A stretch of 64,000 nucleotides of DNA from Streptococcus gwangjuense (GCF_003627155.1 NZ_CP032621.1:310001-374000); one strand, 5' to 3'; shown: positions 44,079 to 53,437, numbered from the stretch's first letter. A program made the numbers and translations. Notes: generated by a model not told the origin, from the letters alone.

Positions 44079-44960
44079 ATGGCAATCGTTTCAGCAGAAA
44101 AATTTGTCCAAGCAGCTCGTGACAACGGTTATGCAGTTGGTGGATTTAACACAAACAACCTTGAGTGGACTCAAGCTATCTTGCGCGCAGCAGAAGCTAA
44201 AAAAGCTCCAGTTTTGATCCAAACTTCAATGGGTGCTGCTAAATACATGGGTGGTTACAAAGTTGCTCGCAACTTGATCGCTAACCTTGTTGAATCAATG
44301 GGTATCACTGTACCAGTAGCTATCCACCTTGACCACGGTCACTATGAAGATGCACTTGAGTGTATCGAAGTTGGTTACACTTCAATCATGTTTGACGGTT
44401 CACACCTTCCAGTTGAAGAAAACCTTAAATTGGCTAAAGAAGTTGTTGAAAAAGCACACGCTAAAGGTATCTCAGTAGAAGCTGAAGTTGGTACTATCGG
44501 TGGTGAAGAAGATGGAATCATCGGTAAAGGTGAATTGGCTCCAATCGAAGACGCTAAAGCAATGGTTGAAACTGGTATCGACTTCTTGGCAGCTGGTATC
44601 GGTAACATCCACGGTCCTTACCCAGCAAACTGGGAAGGTCTTGACCTTGATCACTTGCAAAAATTGACAGAAGCTCTTCCAGGCTTCCCAATCGTATTGC
44701 ACGGTGGATCAGGTATTCCTGATGAGCAAATCCAAGCAGCTATCAAACTTGGTGTTGCCAAAGTTAACGTTAACACTGAATGCCAAATCGCATTCGCTAA
44801 CGCAACTCGTAAATTTGCTCGTGACTACGAAGCAAACGAAGCAGAATACGACAAGAAAAAACTCTTCGACCCACGTAAATTCTTGGCTGATGGTGTAAAA
44901 GCTATCCAAGCATCAGTTGAAGAACGTATCGACGTATTCGGTTCAGAAGGTAAAGCTTAA
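44079..44960 (+). CDS. fba: Class II fructose-bisphosphate aldolase
   Basis: 293 residues from the ATG at 44079 (ACAGGAGG upstream); the open frame begins at 44040 but that part is the leader. AIHLDHGHYE has the catalytic Asp85 and zinc His86; EAEVGTIGG, GIGNIHGPY and LHGGSGIP supply the remaining zinc and phosphate ligands. Splits fructose 1,6-bisphosphate in glycolysis. Strong codon bias. Confidence 0.97.
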   Translation: MAIVSAEKFVQAARDNGYAVGGFNTNNLEWTQAILRAAEAKKAPVLIQTSMGAAKYMGGYKVARNLIANLVESMGITVPVAIHLDHGHYEDALECIEVGYTSIMFDGSHLPVEENLKLAKEVVEKAHAKGISVEAEVGTIGGEEDGIIGKGELAPIEDAKAMVETGIDFLAAGIGNIHGPYPANWEGLDLDHLQKLTEALPGFPIVLHGGSGIPDEQIQAAIKLGVAKVNVNTECQIAFANATRKFARDYEANEAEYDKKKLFDPRKFLADGVKAIQASVEERIDVFGSEGKA

Positions 44961-44982
44961 TCTAGCTTAACAATACAGATGA

Positions 44983-45007
44983 AACCTGCCCATTGGGTGG
45001 GTTTTTT
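44983..45007 (+). terminator. fba terminator, also left direct repeat of the defence island
   Basis: AACCTGCCCA/TGGGTGGGTT hairpin and six T. The same 25 bases recur at 50199-50223; see that entry. Confidence 0.88.
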
Positions 45008-45307
45008 GGTGTGAATATATTGTAGAAGAACCAATATTAAGTTGCTAAACGAATGTAATTTTTTACAATGATTCTAAGATTACCCTTAGCGAACGAATAT
45101 AACAGCTTTACACCTGTTTTCAAAGGAAATCACTGCCTTTCCCAAAGTAAATTGGAACACCTAATTTTTAGGAATACAGAGTAGCTAAATTAATGATAGA
45201 ACTTTCATTCAAAATAACAATATGATTTTTCTAGTTTCGTGATCTAAGTATTAAAAGTATCCAAATAGATAAGGGAGATAAAAAATAACAATAAAAACCA
45301 ATAATAG
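45008..45307. other. Gene-free AT-rich stretch
   Basis: 300 nt with no credible frame, repeat or hairpin that I can support. It is probably the left flank of the inserted island. Confidence 0.5.
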
Positions 45308-45336
45308 TTGACTTTTTTAAAACAAAATCTTAAAAT
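45308..45336 (+). promoter_or_regulatory. Promoter of the defence island
   Basis: TTGACT (45308-45313), 17 nt, TAAAAT (45331-45336). Confidence 0.65.
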
Positions 45337-45364
45337 AAGACTATAAAATTAAACGAGGTACTCT

Positions 45365-46078
45365 ATGGAAAATTTACCAACCCAAATCTTTAAGTTTGCT
45401 CAAGTATTTTCAACAAGTCACAAGAGAGATATTGAGAAAATATTTTATGATAATGAGTTTGAAACTAAGAATAGTCTACCAATTTTAACTTGGGATTTTA
45501 TTTATCGTGATATTGTAAACACCGCCAAAGTAAATGGTTTAATATCACCCACTATGTATATGGGCGCTCTGTGGACGGCAAGAGGAGTAATTATTGAGGG
45601 TTTCCTATATGTTTTTATGATGAAGAAAAGATTTGAAGATGTAACTAATAAATACGAAAAGCATCACTATCTTACTTGTATAGCACGTGCGAAAAATTCT
45701 CATTTAAATGGAAAAGAAGACGGTAAACTATCCATTGAATTATTTAATGACCTGGATGATGATGGGTTGAGTGATTCACAAATTGAACAAGCGAAGAAAT
45801 TATTGGGAGATCATTATAATTCGATTGATGAGATTAGGGTTGTTACCTTTGATAAAAAAACTAAAGAAGTGATTGTTAATCAGGTAAATGCCTTTTGTGA
45901 ATTTATTGATGCTGTAAATATCACAGAATTTGATTTTACAAAACTTGAAGAAGATGGACGTGGAAATAATCCTGAAAAACCTCTTGTTGCATTGAAATCT
46001 GACGTACAGAAACAATTGGAGTCACAAAAGTATGTTAGTCTTCCTGTTGAAAAGAAGGAAGAGAATACTAAATTATAA
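45365..46078 (+). CDS. Unknown protein, first gene of the island
   Basis: 237 residues, not recognised. Contains an internal hydrophobic helix (GVIIEGFLYVFMM, about 74-86), an acidic patch (NDLDDDGLSDSQ) and a charged C-terminal tail. No signal peptide. GAGGTACTCT precedes the ATG. It is 26 nt upstream of the XRE-ImmA gene and AT-rich like the rest of the island. It may belong to the same defence or toxin-antitoxin unit. Confidence 0.7.
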   Translation: MENLPTQIFKFAQVFSTSHKRDIEKIFYDNEFETKNSLPILTWDFIYRDIVNTAKVNGLISPTMYMGALWTARGVIIEGFLYVFMMKKRFEDVTNKYEKHHYLTCIARAKNSHLNGKEDGKLSIELFNDLDDDGLSDSQIEQAKKLLGDHYNSIDEIRVVTFDKKTKEVIVNQVNAFCEFIDAVNITEFDFTKLEEDGRGNNPEKPLVALKSDVQKQLESQKYVSLPVEKKEENTKL

Positions 46079-46104
46079 TATTTTATATAAAATAGGAGTA
46101 AATA

Positions 46105-47265
46105 ATGCTTCAGATTAGTTTTAATGGTGCTCGCTTAAAAGAGGCAAGACTTTTTAACAAAAAAAGTATTACTCAGATTGCAGAGTTTTTAAACGTTTCA
46201 AAACAAATGGTTTCTAAATATGAAAAAGGACGAGCAACGCCAAGTGAAGAATCGTTAGAAATATTGGAAAAGAAATTAAAGTTTCCGAGAGATTTCTTTT
46301 TTGGAAATGATAATTTTAGCTTAAGTTCTACAGGCACATTTTTTAGAAGTCGTTACACAGCGACTCAAACAGAAAAAATGCCTGCAGAAATAAATAAAAA
46401 CTATGTTGCTTTAATAAGAGATTATTTGGGAGAATTTATTGATTTTCCAAATCTTGACTGGAGTCTTTCTGGTTTAGACTATACTCCACAAGAATACGCA
46501 AGCTACATAAGAGAGAAATGGGAACTTGGAGATAGACCAATTGATAACTTGTCGTTGTTGATGGAAGAAAAAGGTTTTGTTATTTCTAGAATAGACACTC
46601 AGAGTGATAAAGTTGATGCTTTTGGTTCAGCTGTCAAAGTAAATAATAATGAGTATTATGTTGTTATGTTAGAGGGGACAGAGTATTCATTCTATCGTCA
46701 GCAGTTTAGTTTAGCCCATGAATTAGGACATTGGTTAATGCATGAAAGTTGTAAGTCACCTCAAGACATGGGAGCAATTGAATATAAGCAAATGGAAGAC
46801 GAAGCGAATGAGTTTGCGGCTGAATTTCTATTGCCAATGGATTCGTTTAAAGCTTCTATCATTGGGCATGAAAATGATCTAGAGTACTACAGGTATCTAA
46901 AAAGAATTTGGCAAGTTTCAATTAGTATGATGATAATGCGTGCTAAGTCATTGAATATCATAGATTCTAATGAGTATACAAACTTGTATAAGAAACTTAG
47001 TTACAGAGGTTGGAGAAAAAATGAGCCCTTAGATTCAACAAAATTGATTAGCAATCCTCTATCCTTAAAACAGTCAGTAGAGCTATTAGTGGAAAATCGA
47101 ATTGTGATGGACATATCTGCTGATATTTATAGAGTATACAATAAATTGTTGCCTAATTTTTTAATTGAGGATTTATGCGGCTTAGAGGCAGGATATCTTG
47201 ATGAACTGAATGATAGGTATCCAAATATTATTAGTCTTACTAAAGAAAGAATAAGAAGAACATAG
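46105..47265 (+). CDS. XRE helix-turn-helix/ImmA-IrrE metallopeptidase fusion
   Basis: 386 residues. N-terminal HTH (about 8-62: SITQIAEFLNVSKQMVSKYEKGRATPS shows it) and a zinc peptidase domain with HELGHWLMHE (His205-Glu-x-x-His209), the ImmA/IrrE signature. Such fusions act as antitoxins or as repressors that are cleaved or inactivated on stress, and often control mobile elements or defence genes. No RBS better than AGGAG 7 nt upstream (ATAGGAGTAAATA). Confidence 0.85.
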   Translation: MLQISFNGARLKEARLFNKKSITQIAEFLNVSKQMVSKYEKGRATPSEESLEILEKKLKFPRDFFFGNDNFSLSSTGTFFRSRYTATQTEKMPAEINKNYVALIRDYLGEFIDFPNLDWSLSGLDYTPQEYASYIREKWELGDRPIDNLSLLMEEKGFVISRIDTQSDKVDAFGSAVKVNNNEYYVVMLEGTEYSFYRQQFSLAHELGHWLMHESCKSPQDMGAIEYKQMEDEANEFAAEFLLPMDSFKASIIGHENDLEYYRYLKRIWQVSISMMIMRAKSLNIIDSNEYTNLYKKLSYRGWRKNEPLDSTKLISNPLSLKQSVELLVENRIVMDISADIYRVYNKLLPNFLIEDLCGLEAGYLDELNDRYPNIISLTKERIRRT

Positions 47266-47325
47266 AATAGTCTGAAGCATAATATGTGATTAAACATTTG
47301 TAGGGATTTTAGAGTTAGGAGAACT

Positions 47326-49419
47326 ATGGATATTGGTATTCGTGCTGATGGAATGACTACATCAGACTTTGAAAATTTTGCCATTGAGATTGTAAAGAAA
47401 AAATTTGAAAATAAGAGTTTACATGGATTTAAGGAAGGGAGAGATGGCGGTATTGATGGAATCGATAATATCAAATCTCCTACTCTTATTATTCAAGCTA
47501 AGCGTTGGCAGGTAAATAAAAATAATACTACAGCTGTAAAACTATTGAAAGAAGAAATTGATAAGATTGCTCAAACTAAGGAAAAATATGGTTGGGAAGC
47601 TGATTTCAATTACGTTATTGTTACAAGTATGGGGTTATCTCCTGCGGGTTTAAAGGAGATTCGTGATTACGCAGATAAAATAATTCCCAATGCAATTCCG
47701 ACTGACGATTATATTATTTTCTCTTCTACGTTAACAACTTTTTCTCAGCAGGAAGAATATAGAGATATTTTTATAAATTATGGATTACTGGAAAAAGATA
47801 TCTCCAATATCTTGAGGAGTGAAAGATTGAAATGGGTAGAAGCAGAATCTCAGGATTATTTTTTAGATTTGGATTCTAAATACCTTGTTGAAACGCATTT
47901 TCTAGGGGAAGCCTATCATACTTTACAAAGGGAACATATTGTATTAATTCAAGGACCAGCGGGAATTGGAAAAACAACAACTTGTTCAATGCTTGGAAAT
48001 TTATTTCTAAATAATAATGAAAATACTTTTGATGTCATTGTTCGTAGAGTAGAAGATATTAACGAGGTTCTCAAATTATATAATGGAAACTATAGATGTA
48101 ACGAAAATAGAAATCTTTTTGTGGTTTTTGATGATTTCTTGGGTCGTAATAAATTTGATGTTGGAGAGAGGGTATTGCAAGATATAAGAAAATTATATTC
48201 AGCCTCCACTAACACTAATAACCTTTTTATTTGTTTAAACTCTCGAACTCAAATTCTTCAAGATGCAACATTAATGAATTTTGAATTTCAAAAACTAATT
48301 GATGAAAAATTTACAGAGAAAAGAAGATTTATCATTGATTTGGATAAGTACTCTGATATAGAAAAAGCTTATATTTTTAGGAAAGTATTTGAACGAAAGG
48401 TACACTACCTTGAAGATGGTGATAAAATAGAGTTTGTAGAAAAATATAATAGTCTTATTGGAAGAGATTGGAAAAGAATTATACGTCATCGAAATTATTT
48501 TCCTAGGTTAGTAGAATTGATAGCAAAGAATTTTAAAGAATCTAAAGAAAATTTTTATGACTATGTAGTATATTATCTTAATCATCCTATTCAACTTTAT
48601 AATAGTTTATTTTGCAATCTGGAAGATGAAGAAAAATTTTTATTATTTTCTTTATTACAATTCGATGTTTATCCTGTTGAGGAAGAGTGGTTAATAAATT
48701 CACTTTATACTTTGGAACTTAATCCGACATTTGACTTTAAGAAATCGTTAAGGAAGCTAGATGGTTCATGGCTTACCTTTACGAAAGAAAGTTTTGATGA
48801 TAAAAGTAAGGTGGATTTTTTAAACCCAAGTATTATTGACTTTTTAAATGATAAATTGAAAGAGAGTCCAAAGATAACTGAAAAAATAACTCAGAATTCT
48901 ATTTACCTCCACCAATTATGTAAAGATTGTAACAGCTACGGATTGAGTAACTTAAATAATTCACAGGCTTTATTTTTCACTAGACTACTAGATGATTGGG
49001 AAAACTTTAAAGATAAAGATGATTTTATTGGAGAAAAAATCCTTGCTATTATTTGTTTAAATAAATTTTCAAAATTTAAAGATAACTTTTTAGAATTATT
49101 GAGAATATATGATGGAAGAAATAATTTAAAAAGTTATAGGGATGGATGGAATAATATCATCACTCAGATTTATTATTCTAATAATAAAGCAATCAAAAAG
49201 ATGTTCCTCACTATTCTTAATGATAAAAGAGTCGTGAATAAACTAATAAATAGTCCTTATCTTGATTCAGAAGAACTAGATGATATGTTAGATACAATAA
49301 ACAGTATAATTGATGAAGTGAGTATAGAAGATGAAGACTATCAAGATGCTTCGTTAAGAGATATGTATTGTTATACCATTTTTAGACAGAAAAAATTGAA
49401 TTGCTTCAAGATTATTTAG
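47326..49419 (+). CDS. PD-(D/E)XK (Mrr-like) nuclease-STAND-type NTPase, 3' end frameshifted
   Basis: 697 codons before an out-of-frame stop. Residues 10-62 are an Mrr-like nuclease core: EGRDGGIDG (Asp40, Asp44) and LIIQAKRW (Gln57-x-Lys59). A P-loop NTPase follows: Walker A GPAGIGKT at 210-217, Walker B FVVFDDFLG near 266, then about 400 helical residues of the nSTAND3 or Avs-like type. This arrangement (nuclease effector, STAND ATPase, helical sensor) is typical of antiphage proteins. AGGAG is 5 nt before the ATG. At about 49392-49397 an A6 run shifts the frame: the real continuation is at 49401-49736, so the tail KLNCFKII is spurious. Total intact length would be about 805-810. Confidence 0.78.
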   Translation: MDIGIRADGMTTSDFENFAIEIVKKKFENKSLHGFKEGRDGGIDGIDNIKSPTLIIQAKRWQVNKNNTTAVKLLKEEIDKIAQTKEKYGWEADFNYVIVTSMGLSPAGLKEIRDYADKIIPNAIPTDDYIIFSSTLTTFSQQEEYRDIFINYGLLEKDISNILRSERLKWVEAESQDYFLDLDSKYLVETHFLGEAYHTLQREHIVLIQGPAGIGKTTTCSMLGNLFLNNNENTFDVIVRRVEDINEVLKLYNGNYRCNENRNLFVVFDDFLGRNKFDVGERVLQDIRKLYSASTNTNNLFICLNSRTQILQDATLMNFEFQKLIDEKFTEKRRFIIDLDKYSDIEKAYIFRKVFERKVHYLEDGDKIEFVEKYNSLIGRDWKRIIRHRNYFPRLVELIAKNFKESKENFYDYVVYYLNHPIQLYNSLFCNLEDEEKFLLFSLLQFDVYPVEEEWLINSLYTLELNPTFDFKKSLRKLDGSWLTFTKESFDDKSKVDFLNPSIIDFLNDKLKESPKITEKITQNSIYLHQLCKDCNSYGLSNLNNSQALFFTRLLDDWENFKDKDDFIGEKILAIICLNKFSKFKDNFLELLRIYDGRNNLKSYRDGWNNIITQIYYSNNKAIKKMFLTILNDKRVVNKLINSPYLDSEELDDMLDTINSIIDEVSIEDEDYQDASLRDMYCYTIFRQKKLNCFKII

Positions 49420-49736
49420 ATAGTAGAGATACTTTGGAAGAAGAAGATGTTGACTTTATTAATGATCCTAATGGTTTTGATATAGATTTGGAAGTTAAAG
49501 GGCAAGTTTCAGAGTTTAAAGAAAAGTTAACTGAAAAGTTAACAGGTGATTTTCAATGGGATGATATTGTGATAGAAAAATTTGATTATTCAAATTTGAA
49601 ATACCATCTTAAAGAGTACTTGCAATGGAAATATGATGATTTTTTATATGAAGCTGAAGCCTATGATAGATGGAGAGATTCTCAACTGGAAGAAAGGGTG
49701 ACATTAGAAAGTATTTTAAACAAACCACTGTTATAG
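49401..49736 (+). pseudogene. Displaced C-terminus of the nuclease-NTPase
   Basis: 111 codons in the -1 frame relative to the preceding gene. Read through the A run, QKKIELLQDYLDSRD follows naturally, and the sequence continues with acidic helices to the stop at 49736. TTG 49401 is only an in-frame codon. Either a one-base deletion inactivating the gene, a sequencing error, or programmed slippage at the A6. Confidence 0.72.
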
Positions 49737-49964
49737 TATAGAAAGTAAGGTGCTAGGCTAATCTCAGAAGTCACTAGAATCTTACCTACACAACCTATTT
49801 TTTGTACAATAATATTCTAAAAAAACTAAAATAATGTAGTATTGGCTTTTTAGTTTCATTCTTGTGTTTTAGTCTCCACATTTGTATTTCACAAAATCAG
49901 TTTACAAAAGGAAAATGAATTACTAACATCTATCAGTCAACAATTCGTAGTCAATGAACATCTA

Positions 49965-50141
49965 ATGAATGTCTATGTTGTTAGAAAAACGATTTTACTT
50001 AGTTCACACGGGAATTTGATAGGAATACTACTTTATCACTTTGATTCCAGTTTTGATTATGAAAAATGGGAGCAGATGACCTTTCAAGATTGTTTTCTAA
50101 TTGATAGAAATGGGATTGTGAAAAGATTTATGAAAGATTAG
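49965..50141 (+). pseudogene. Possible 3' remnant of an unknown gene
   Basis: 58 codons from an ATG (MNVYVVRKTILLSSHGN start) to TAG; the same frame is open further upstream to about 49852 (QKENELLTSISQQFVV) without a start codon or ribosome site. The composition looks protein-like rather than random. No homologue recognised. The rest of 49737-49964 is empty. Confidence 0.4.
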
Positions 50142-50198
50142 TGCTTTAATTAAATAGTGAATCATATTGATCAAAATAGTTTGCTTTTTATAATTCGT

Positions 50199-50224
50199 AA
50201 CCTGCCCATTGGGTGGGTTTTTTT
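50199..50224 (+). repeat. Second copy of the fba terminator, right direct repeat of the defence island
   Basis: AACCTGCCCATTGGGTGGGT plus a run of T, identical to 44983-45007 except for an extra T. It has no adjacent gene to terminate except the remnant at 49965. The pair brackets 5.2 kb of accessory sequence. Confidence 0.85.
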
Positions 50225-50309
50225 GCGTGTTTTCAGAAAACTATTAAGCTATAAATTTTTGATTAAAAGTATTATTTTAAGAGAAAAATTTTCAATTTCA
50301 TAAACTTTA

Positions 50310-50347
50310 GGCAAACGCTTGCATTCTAGTTTTTATTGGACTATAAT
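50310..50347 (+). promoter_or_regulatory. Promoter with cre site before the ABC-2 exporter
   Basis: TTGCAT (50319-50324), 17 nt, TATAAT (50342-50347). The reverse complement of 50310-50324, ATGCAAGCGTTTGCC, fits the catabolite-responsive element WTGNAANCGNWNNCW except at the last base, and overlaps the -35. CcpA would be expected to repress the operon. Confidence 0.65.
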
Positions 50348-50458
50348 AGGTTGGTATAAAGCCTTCTGTAATCATATTGAGAAGGTGTAGAAAGTAAGGA
50401 TTTAGAATACTTGTGTTTGAAAATACGATTTTCTATTCCTTGCGCTAGGGAGATAGAT

Positions 50459-51451
50459 ATGGCAATGATAGAAGTGGAACATCTTCAGAAAAATTTTGTG
50501 AAGACAGTGAAGGAACCAGGTTTGAAGGGGGCTTTGCGCTCCTTTATTCATCCTGAAAAGCAGACCTTTGAAGCGGTCAAGGATTTGACTTTTGAGGTCC
50601 CAAAAGGACAAATTTTAGGATTTATAGGGGCAAATGGTGCTGGGAAGTCGACAACCATTAAAATGCTGACAGGGATTTTAAAACCGACATCTGGTTTTTG
50701 TCGGATTAACGGCAAGATTCCCCAGGATAATCGCCAAGATTATGTCAAGGATATTGGGGTTGTTTTTGGACAACGCACCCAGCTATGGTGGGATTTGGCA
50801 CTGCAAGAGACCTACACGGTCTTAAAAGAGATTTACGATGTGCCAGAATCGCTTTTTCATAAGCGTATGGACTTTTTGAATGAAGTCTTGGATTTGAAAG
50901 ACTTTATCAAGGATCCCGTGCGGACTCTTTCACTAGGGCAGCGCATGCGGGCGGATATTGCAGCTTCCTTGCTTCACAATCCCAAGGTTCTCTTTTTAGA
51001 TGAGCCTACCATTGGTTTGGACGTTTCGGTTAAGGATAATATTCGTCGGGCTATTACTCAGATTAACCAGGAGGAAGAAACCACCATTCTCTTGACCACT
51101 CACGATCTGAGCGATATTGAGCAACTCTGTGATCGGATTTTTATGATTGATAAGGGGCAAGAGATTTTTGATGGAACGGTGAGCCAACTCAAGGAGACCT
51201 TTGGAAAGATGAAGACACTCTCCTTTGAACTGCTACCAGGTCAAAGTCATCTCGTCTCTCACTATGAAGGCCTGCCTGATATGATTATTGATAGACAAGG
51301 GAATAGTCTCAACATTGAATTCGATAGTTCTCGCTACCAGTCAGCTGATATTATCAAGCAAACCCTGTCTGATTTTGAAATCCGCGATTTGAAGATGGTG
51401 GATACGGATATTGAGGATATTATCCGTCGCTTCTACCGAAAGGAGCTCTAG
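50459..51451 (+). CDS. ABC-2 type transporter ATP-binding protein
   Basis: 330 residues from the ATG at 50459 (AGGGAGATAGAT upstream); the open frame begins at 50411 but lies in the leader. NBD with GANGAGKST (Walker A), LSLGQRMRAD (signature), FLDEPTIGLDV (Walker B), LLTTHD (H-loop) and an extra C-terminal domain of about 90 residues. COG4586-type exporter ATPase. Forms one operon with the two permeases; the same trio precedes prtA in pneumococcus. Confidence 0.92.
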   Translation: MAMIEVEHLQKNFVKTVKEPGLKGALRSFIHPEKQTFEAVKDLTFEVPKGQILGFIGANGAGKSTTIKMLTGILKPTSGFCRINGKIPQDNRQDYVKDIGVVFGQRTQLWWDLALQETYTVLKEIYDVPESLFHKRMDFLNEVLDLKDFIKDPVRTLSLGQRMRADIAASLLHNPKVLFLDEPTIGLDVSVKDNIRRAITQINQEEETTILLTTHDLSDIEQLCDRIFMIDKGQEIFDGTVSQLKETFGKMKTLSFELLPGQSHLVSHYEGLPDMIIDRQGNSLNIEFDSSRYQSADIIKQTLSDFEIRDLKMVDTDIEDIIRRFYRKEL

Positions 51452-51452
51452 G

Positions 51453-52271
51453 ATGATCAAATTGTGGAGACGTTATAAACCCTTTATCAATGCAGGTGTT
51501 CAGGAGTTGATTACCTATCGAGTCAACTTTATTCTCTATCGGATTGGCGATGTCATGGGGGCTTTTGTGGCCTTTTATCTCTGGAAGGCTGTCTTTGATT
51601 CCTCACAAGAGTCTTTGATTCAGGGATTTAGTATGGCAGATATCACCCTCTACATCATTATGAGTTTTGTGACTAATCTTCTTACTAGGTCAGATTCTTC
51701 CTTTATGATTGGGGAGGAGGTCAAGGATGGTTCCATTATCATGCGTTTGTTGAGACCGGTGCATTTTGCGGCCTCATATCTTTTCACCGAGCTTGGCTCC
51801 AAGTGGTTGATTTTTATCAGCGTTGGCCTTCCATTTTTAAGTGTCATTGTTTTGATGAAAATCTTAACTGGGCAAGGCATTGTAGAAGTGCTGGGATTAA
51901 CTGTCCTTTATCTTTTTAGCTTAACGCTGGCCTATCTGATTAACTTTTTCTTTAATATCTGCTTTGGATTTTCTGCCTTTGTGTTTAAAAATCTATGGGG
52001 TTCCAATCTACTTAAGACTTCCATAGTGGCCTTTATGTCAGGAAGTTTGATTCCCTTGGCTTTCTTTCCAGAGGTTGTTGCAGATATTCTGTCCTTCTTG
52101 CCTTTTTCATCCTTGATTTATACTCCGGTCATGATTATCGTTGGGAAATACGATGCTAGTCAGATTCTTCAGGCGCTTTTGCTACAGTTTTTCTGGCTCT
52201 TAGTGATGGTGGGTTTGTCTCAGTTGATTTGGAAACGGGTCCAGTCTTTCATTACCATTCAAGGAGGTTAG
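51453..52271 (+). CDS. ABC-2 type permease (first subunit)
   Basis: 272 residues from the ATG at 51453 (1 nt after the ATPase stop); about six transmembrane helices, ABC2_membrane_6-like, with a short N-terminal amphipathic segment (KLWRRYKPF). The start at 51411 would overlap the ATPase and is unlikely. Together with the next gene it makes the membrane channel. Substrate unknown. Confidence 0.85.
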   Translation: MIKLWRRYKPFINAGVQELITYRVNFILYRIGDVMGAFVAFYLWKAVFDSSQESLIQGFSMADITLYIIMSFVTNLLTRSDSSFMIGEEVKDGSIIMRLLRPVHFAASYLFTELGSKWLIFISVGLPFLSVIVLMKILTGQGIVEVLGLTVLYLFSLTLAYLINFFFNICFGFSAFVFKNLWGSNLLKTSIVAFMSGSLIPLAFFPEVVADILSFLPFSSLIYTPVMIIVGKYDASQILQALLLQFFWLLVMVGLSQLIWKRVQSFITIQGG

Positions 52272-52272
52272 T

Positions 52273-53058
52273 ATGAAAAAATATCAACGCATGCATCTGA
52301 TTTTTATCGGACAATACATCAAGCAAATTATGGAGTACAAGGTGGATTTTGTGGTTGGTGTCTTGGGAGTTTTTCTGACCCAAGGCTTGAACCTCTTGTT
52401 TCTCAATGTCATCTTTCAACACATCCCATCCTTAGAAGGTTGGACTTTTCAAGAAATTGCTTTTATCTATGGATTTTCCTTGATTCCTAAGGGGTTGGAT
52501 CATCTCTTTTTTGACAATCTCTGGGCTCTAGGACAGCGCTTGGTGAGAAAGGGAGAATTTGATAAGTACCTGACACGTCCTATCAATCCTCTCTTCCATA
52601 TTTTGGTAGAGACCTTTCAGATTGATGCTTTTGGGGAACTCTTAGTCGGTGGCATTCTACTGGGAACAACAGTGACCAGCATTGCTTGGACCCTTCCAAA
52701 ATTCCTACTTTTCCTAGTCTGTATTCCCTTTGCGACCTTGATTTATACTTCTTTAAAAATTGCGACAGCCAGTATTGCTTTTTGGACCAAGCAGTCAGGC
52801 GCCATGATCTACATTTTTTATATGTTTAATGACTTTGCCAAGTATCCGATTTCCATTTACAATTCAGCTCTTCGTTGGTTGATTAGCTTTATCGTGCCTT
52901 TCGCCTTTACAGCCTACTATCCTGCCAGCTATTTTTTGCAGGACAAGGATGTAATCTTTAACATCGGAGGTTTGATTTTGATTTCCCTTGTTTTCTTTGT
53001 CATTTCCCTTAAACTCTGGGACAGGGGCTTGGATGCCTACGAAAGTGCAGGTTCTTAG
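52273..53058 (+). CDS. ABC-2 type permease (second subunit)
   Basis: 261 residues, about six transmembrane helices (first about 25-45, last near 230-250), paralogous to the preceding permease. Begins one base after it, with AAGGAGG just upstream. Ends the operon. Confidence 0.85.
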   Translation: MKKYQRMHLIFIGQYIKQIMEYKVDFVVGVLGVFLTQGLNLLFLNVIFQHIPSLEGWTFQEIAFIYGFSLIPKGLDHLFFDNLWALGQRLVRKGEFDKYLTRPINPLFHILVETFQIDAFGELLVGGILLGTTVTSIAWTLPKFLLFLVCIPFATLIYTSLKIATASIAFWTKQSGAMIYIFYMFNDFAKYPISIYNSALRWLISFIVPFAFTAYYPASYFLQDKDVIFNIGGLILISLVFFVISLKLWDRGLDAYESAGS

Positions 53059-53170
53059 CATAGATGTTATCAAAGCCTTGTCTCAGGACAGGCTTTTTCT
53101 AATAGAGATGAAAATTTCTTGACACCTATTCTCAGAGCGCTATACTGTAAGTGTAATCACCGATTTAGCT

Positions 53171-53321
53171 TATACTTTTCGAAAATCTCTTCAAACCACG
53201 TCAGCTTCGCCTTGCCGTATATATGTTACTGACTTCGTCAGTTCTATCTACAACCTAAAAGCAGTGCTTTTAGCAACCTGTGGCTAGCTTCCTAGTTTGT
53301 TCTTTGATTTTCATTGAGTAT
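53171..53321 (+). repeat. BOX element (boxA-boxB-boxC)
   Basis: TATACTTTTCGAAAATCTC is boxA, TTACTGACTTCGTCAG begins the single boxB, and AACCTGTGGCTAGCTTCC to TTTTCATTGAGTATT is boxC. The only element here in plus orientation and with a boxB. Confidence 0.93.
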
Positions 53322-53402
53322 TAGTTGCTAGAGCAAGGCACTCGTAAAGCCTAGGTCACAGGTGAATATATGACTGAAGATTTGCAAAATTAGATATGTA
53401 GA

Positions 53403-53437
53403 AAATAACCGTTAAGCCTAGTTCTTATCGGTTATTT
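53403..53437 (+). terminator. Terminator before prtA
   Basis: AAATAACCG/CGGTTATTT stem with a 17-nt loop and TATG after it. The 160 nt from here to the prtA operator hold no gene; the spacer 53322-53598 is otherwise featureless. Confidence 0.6.
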
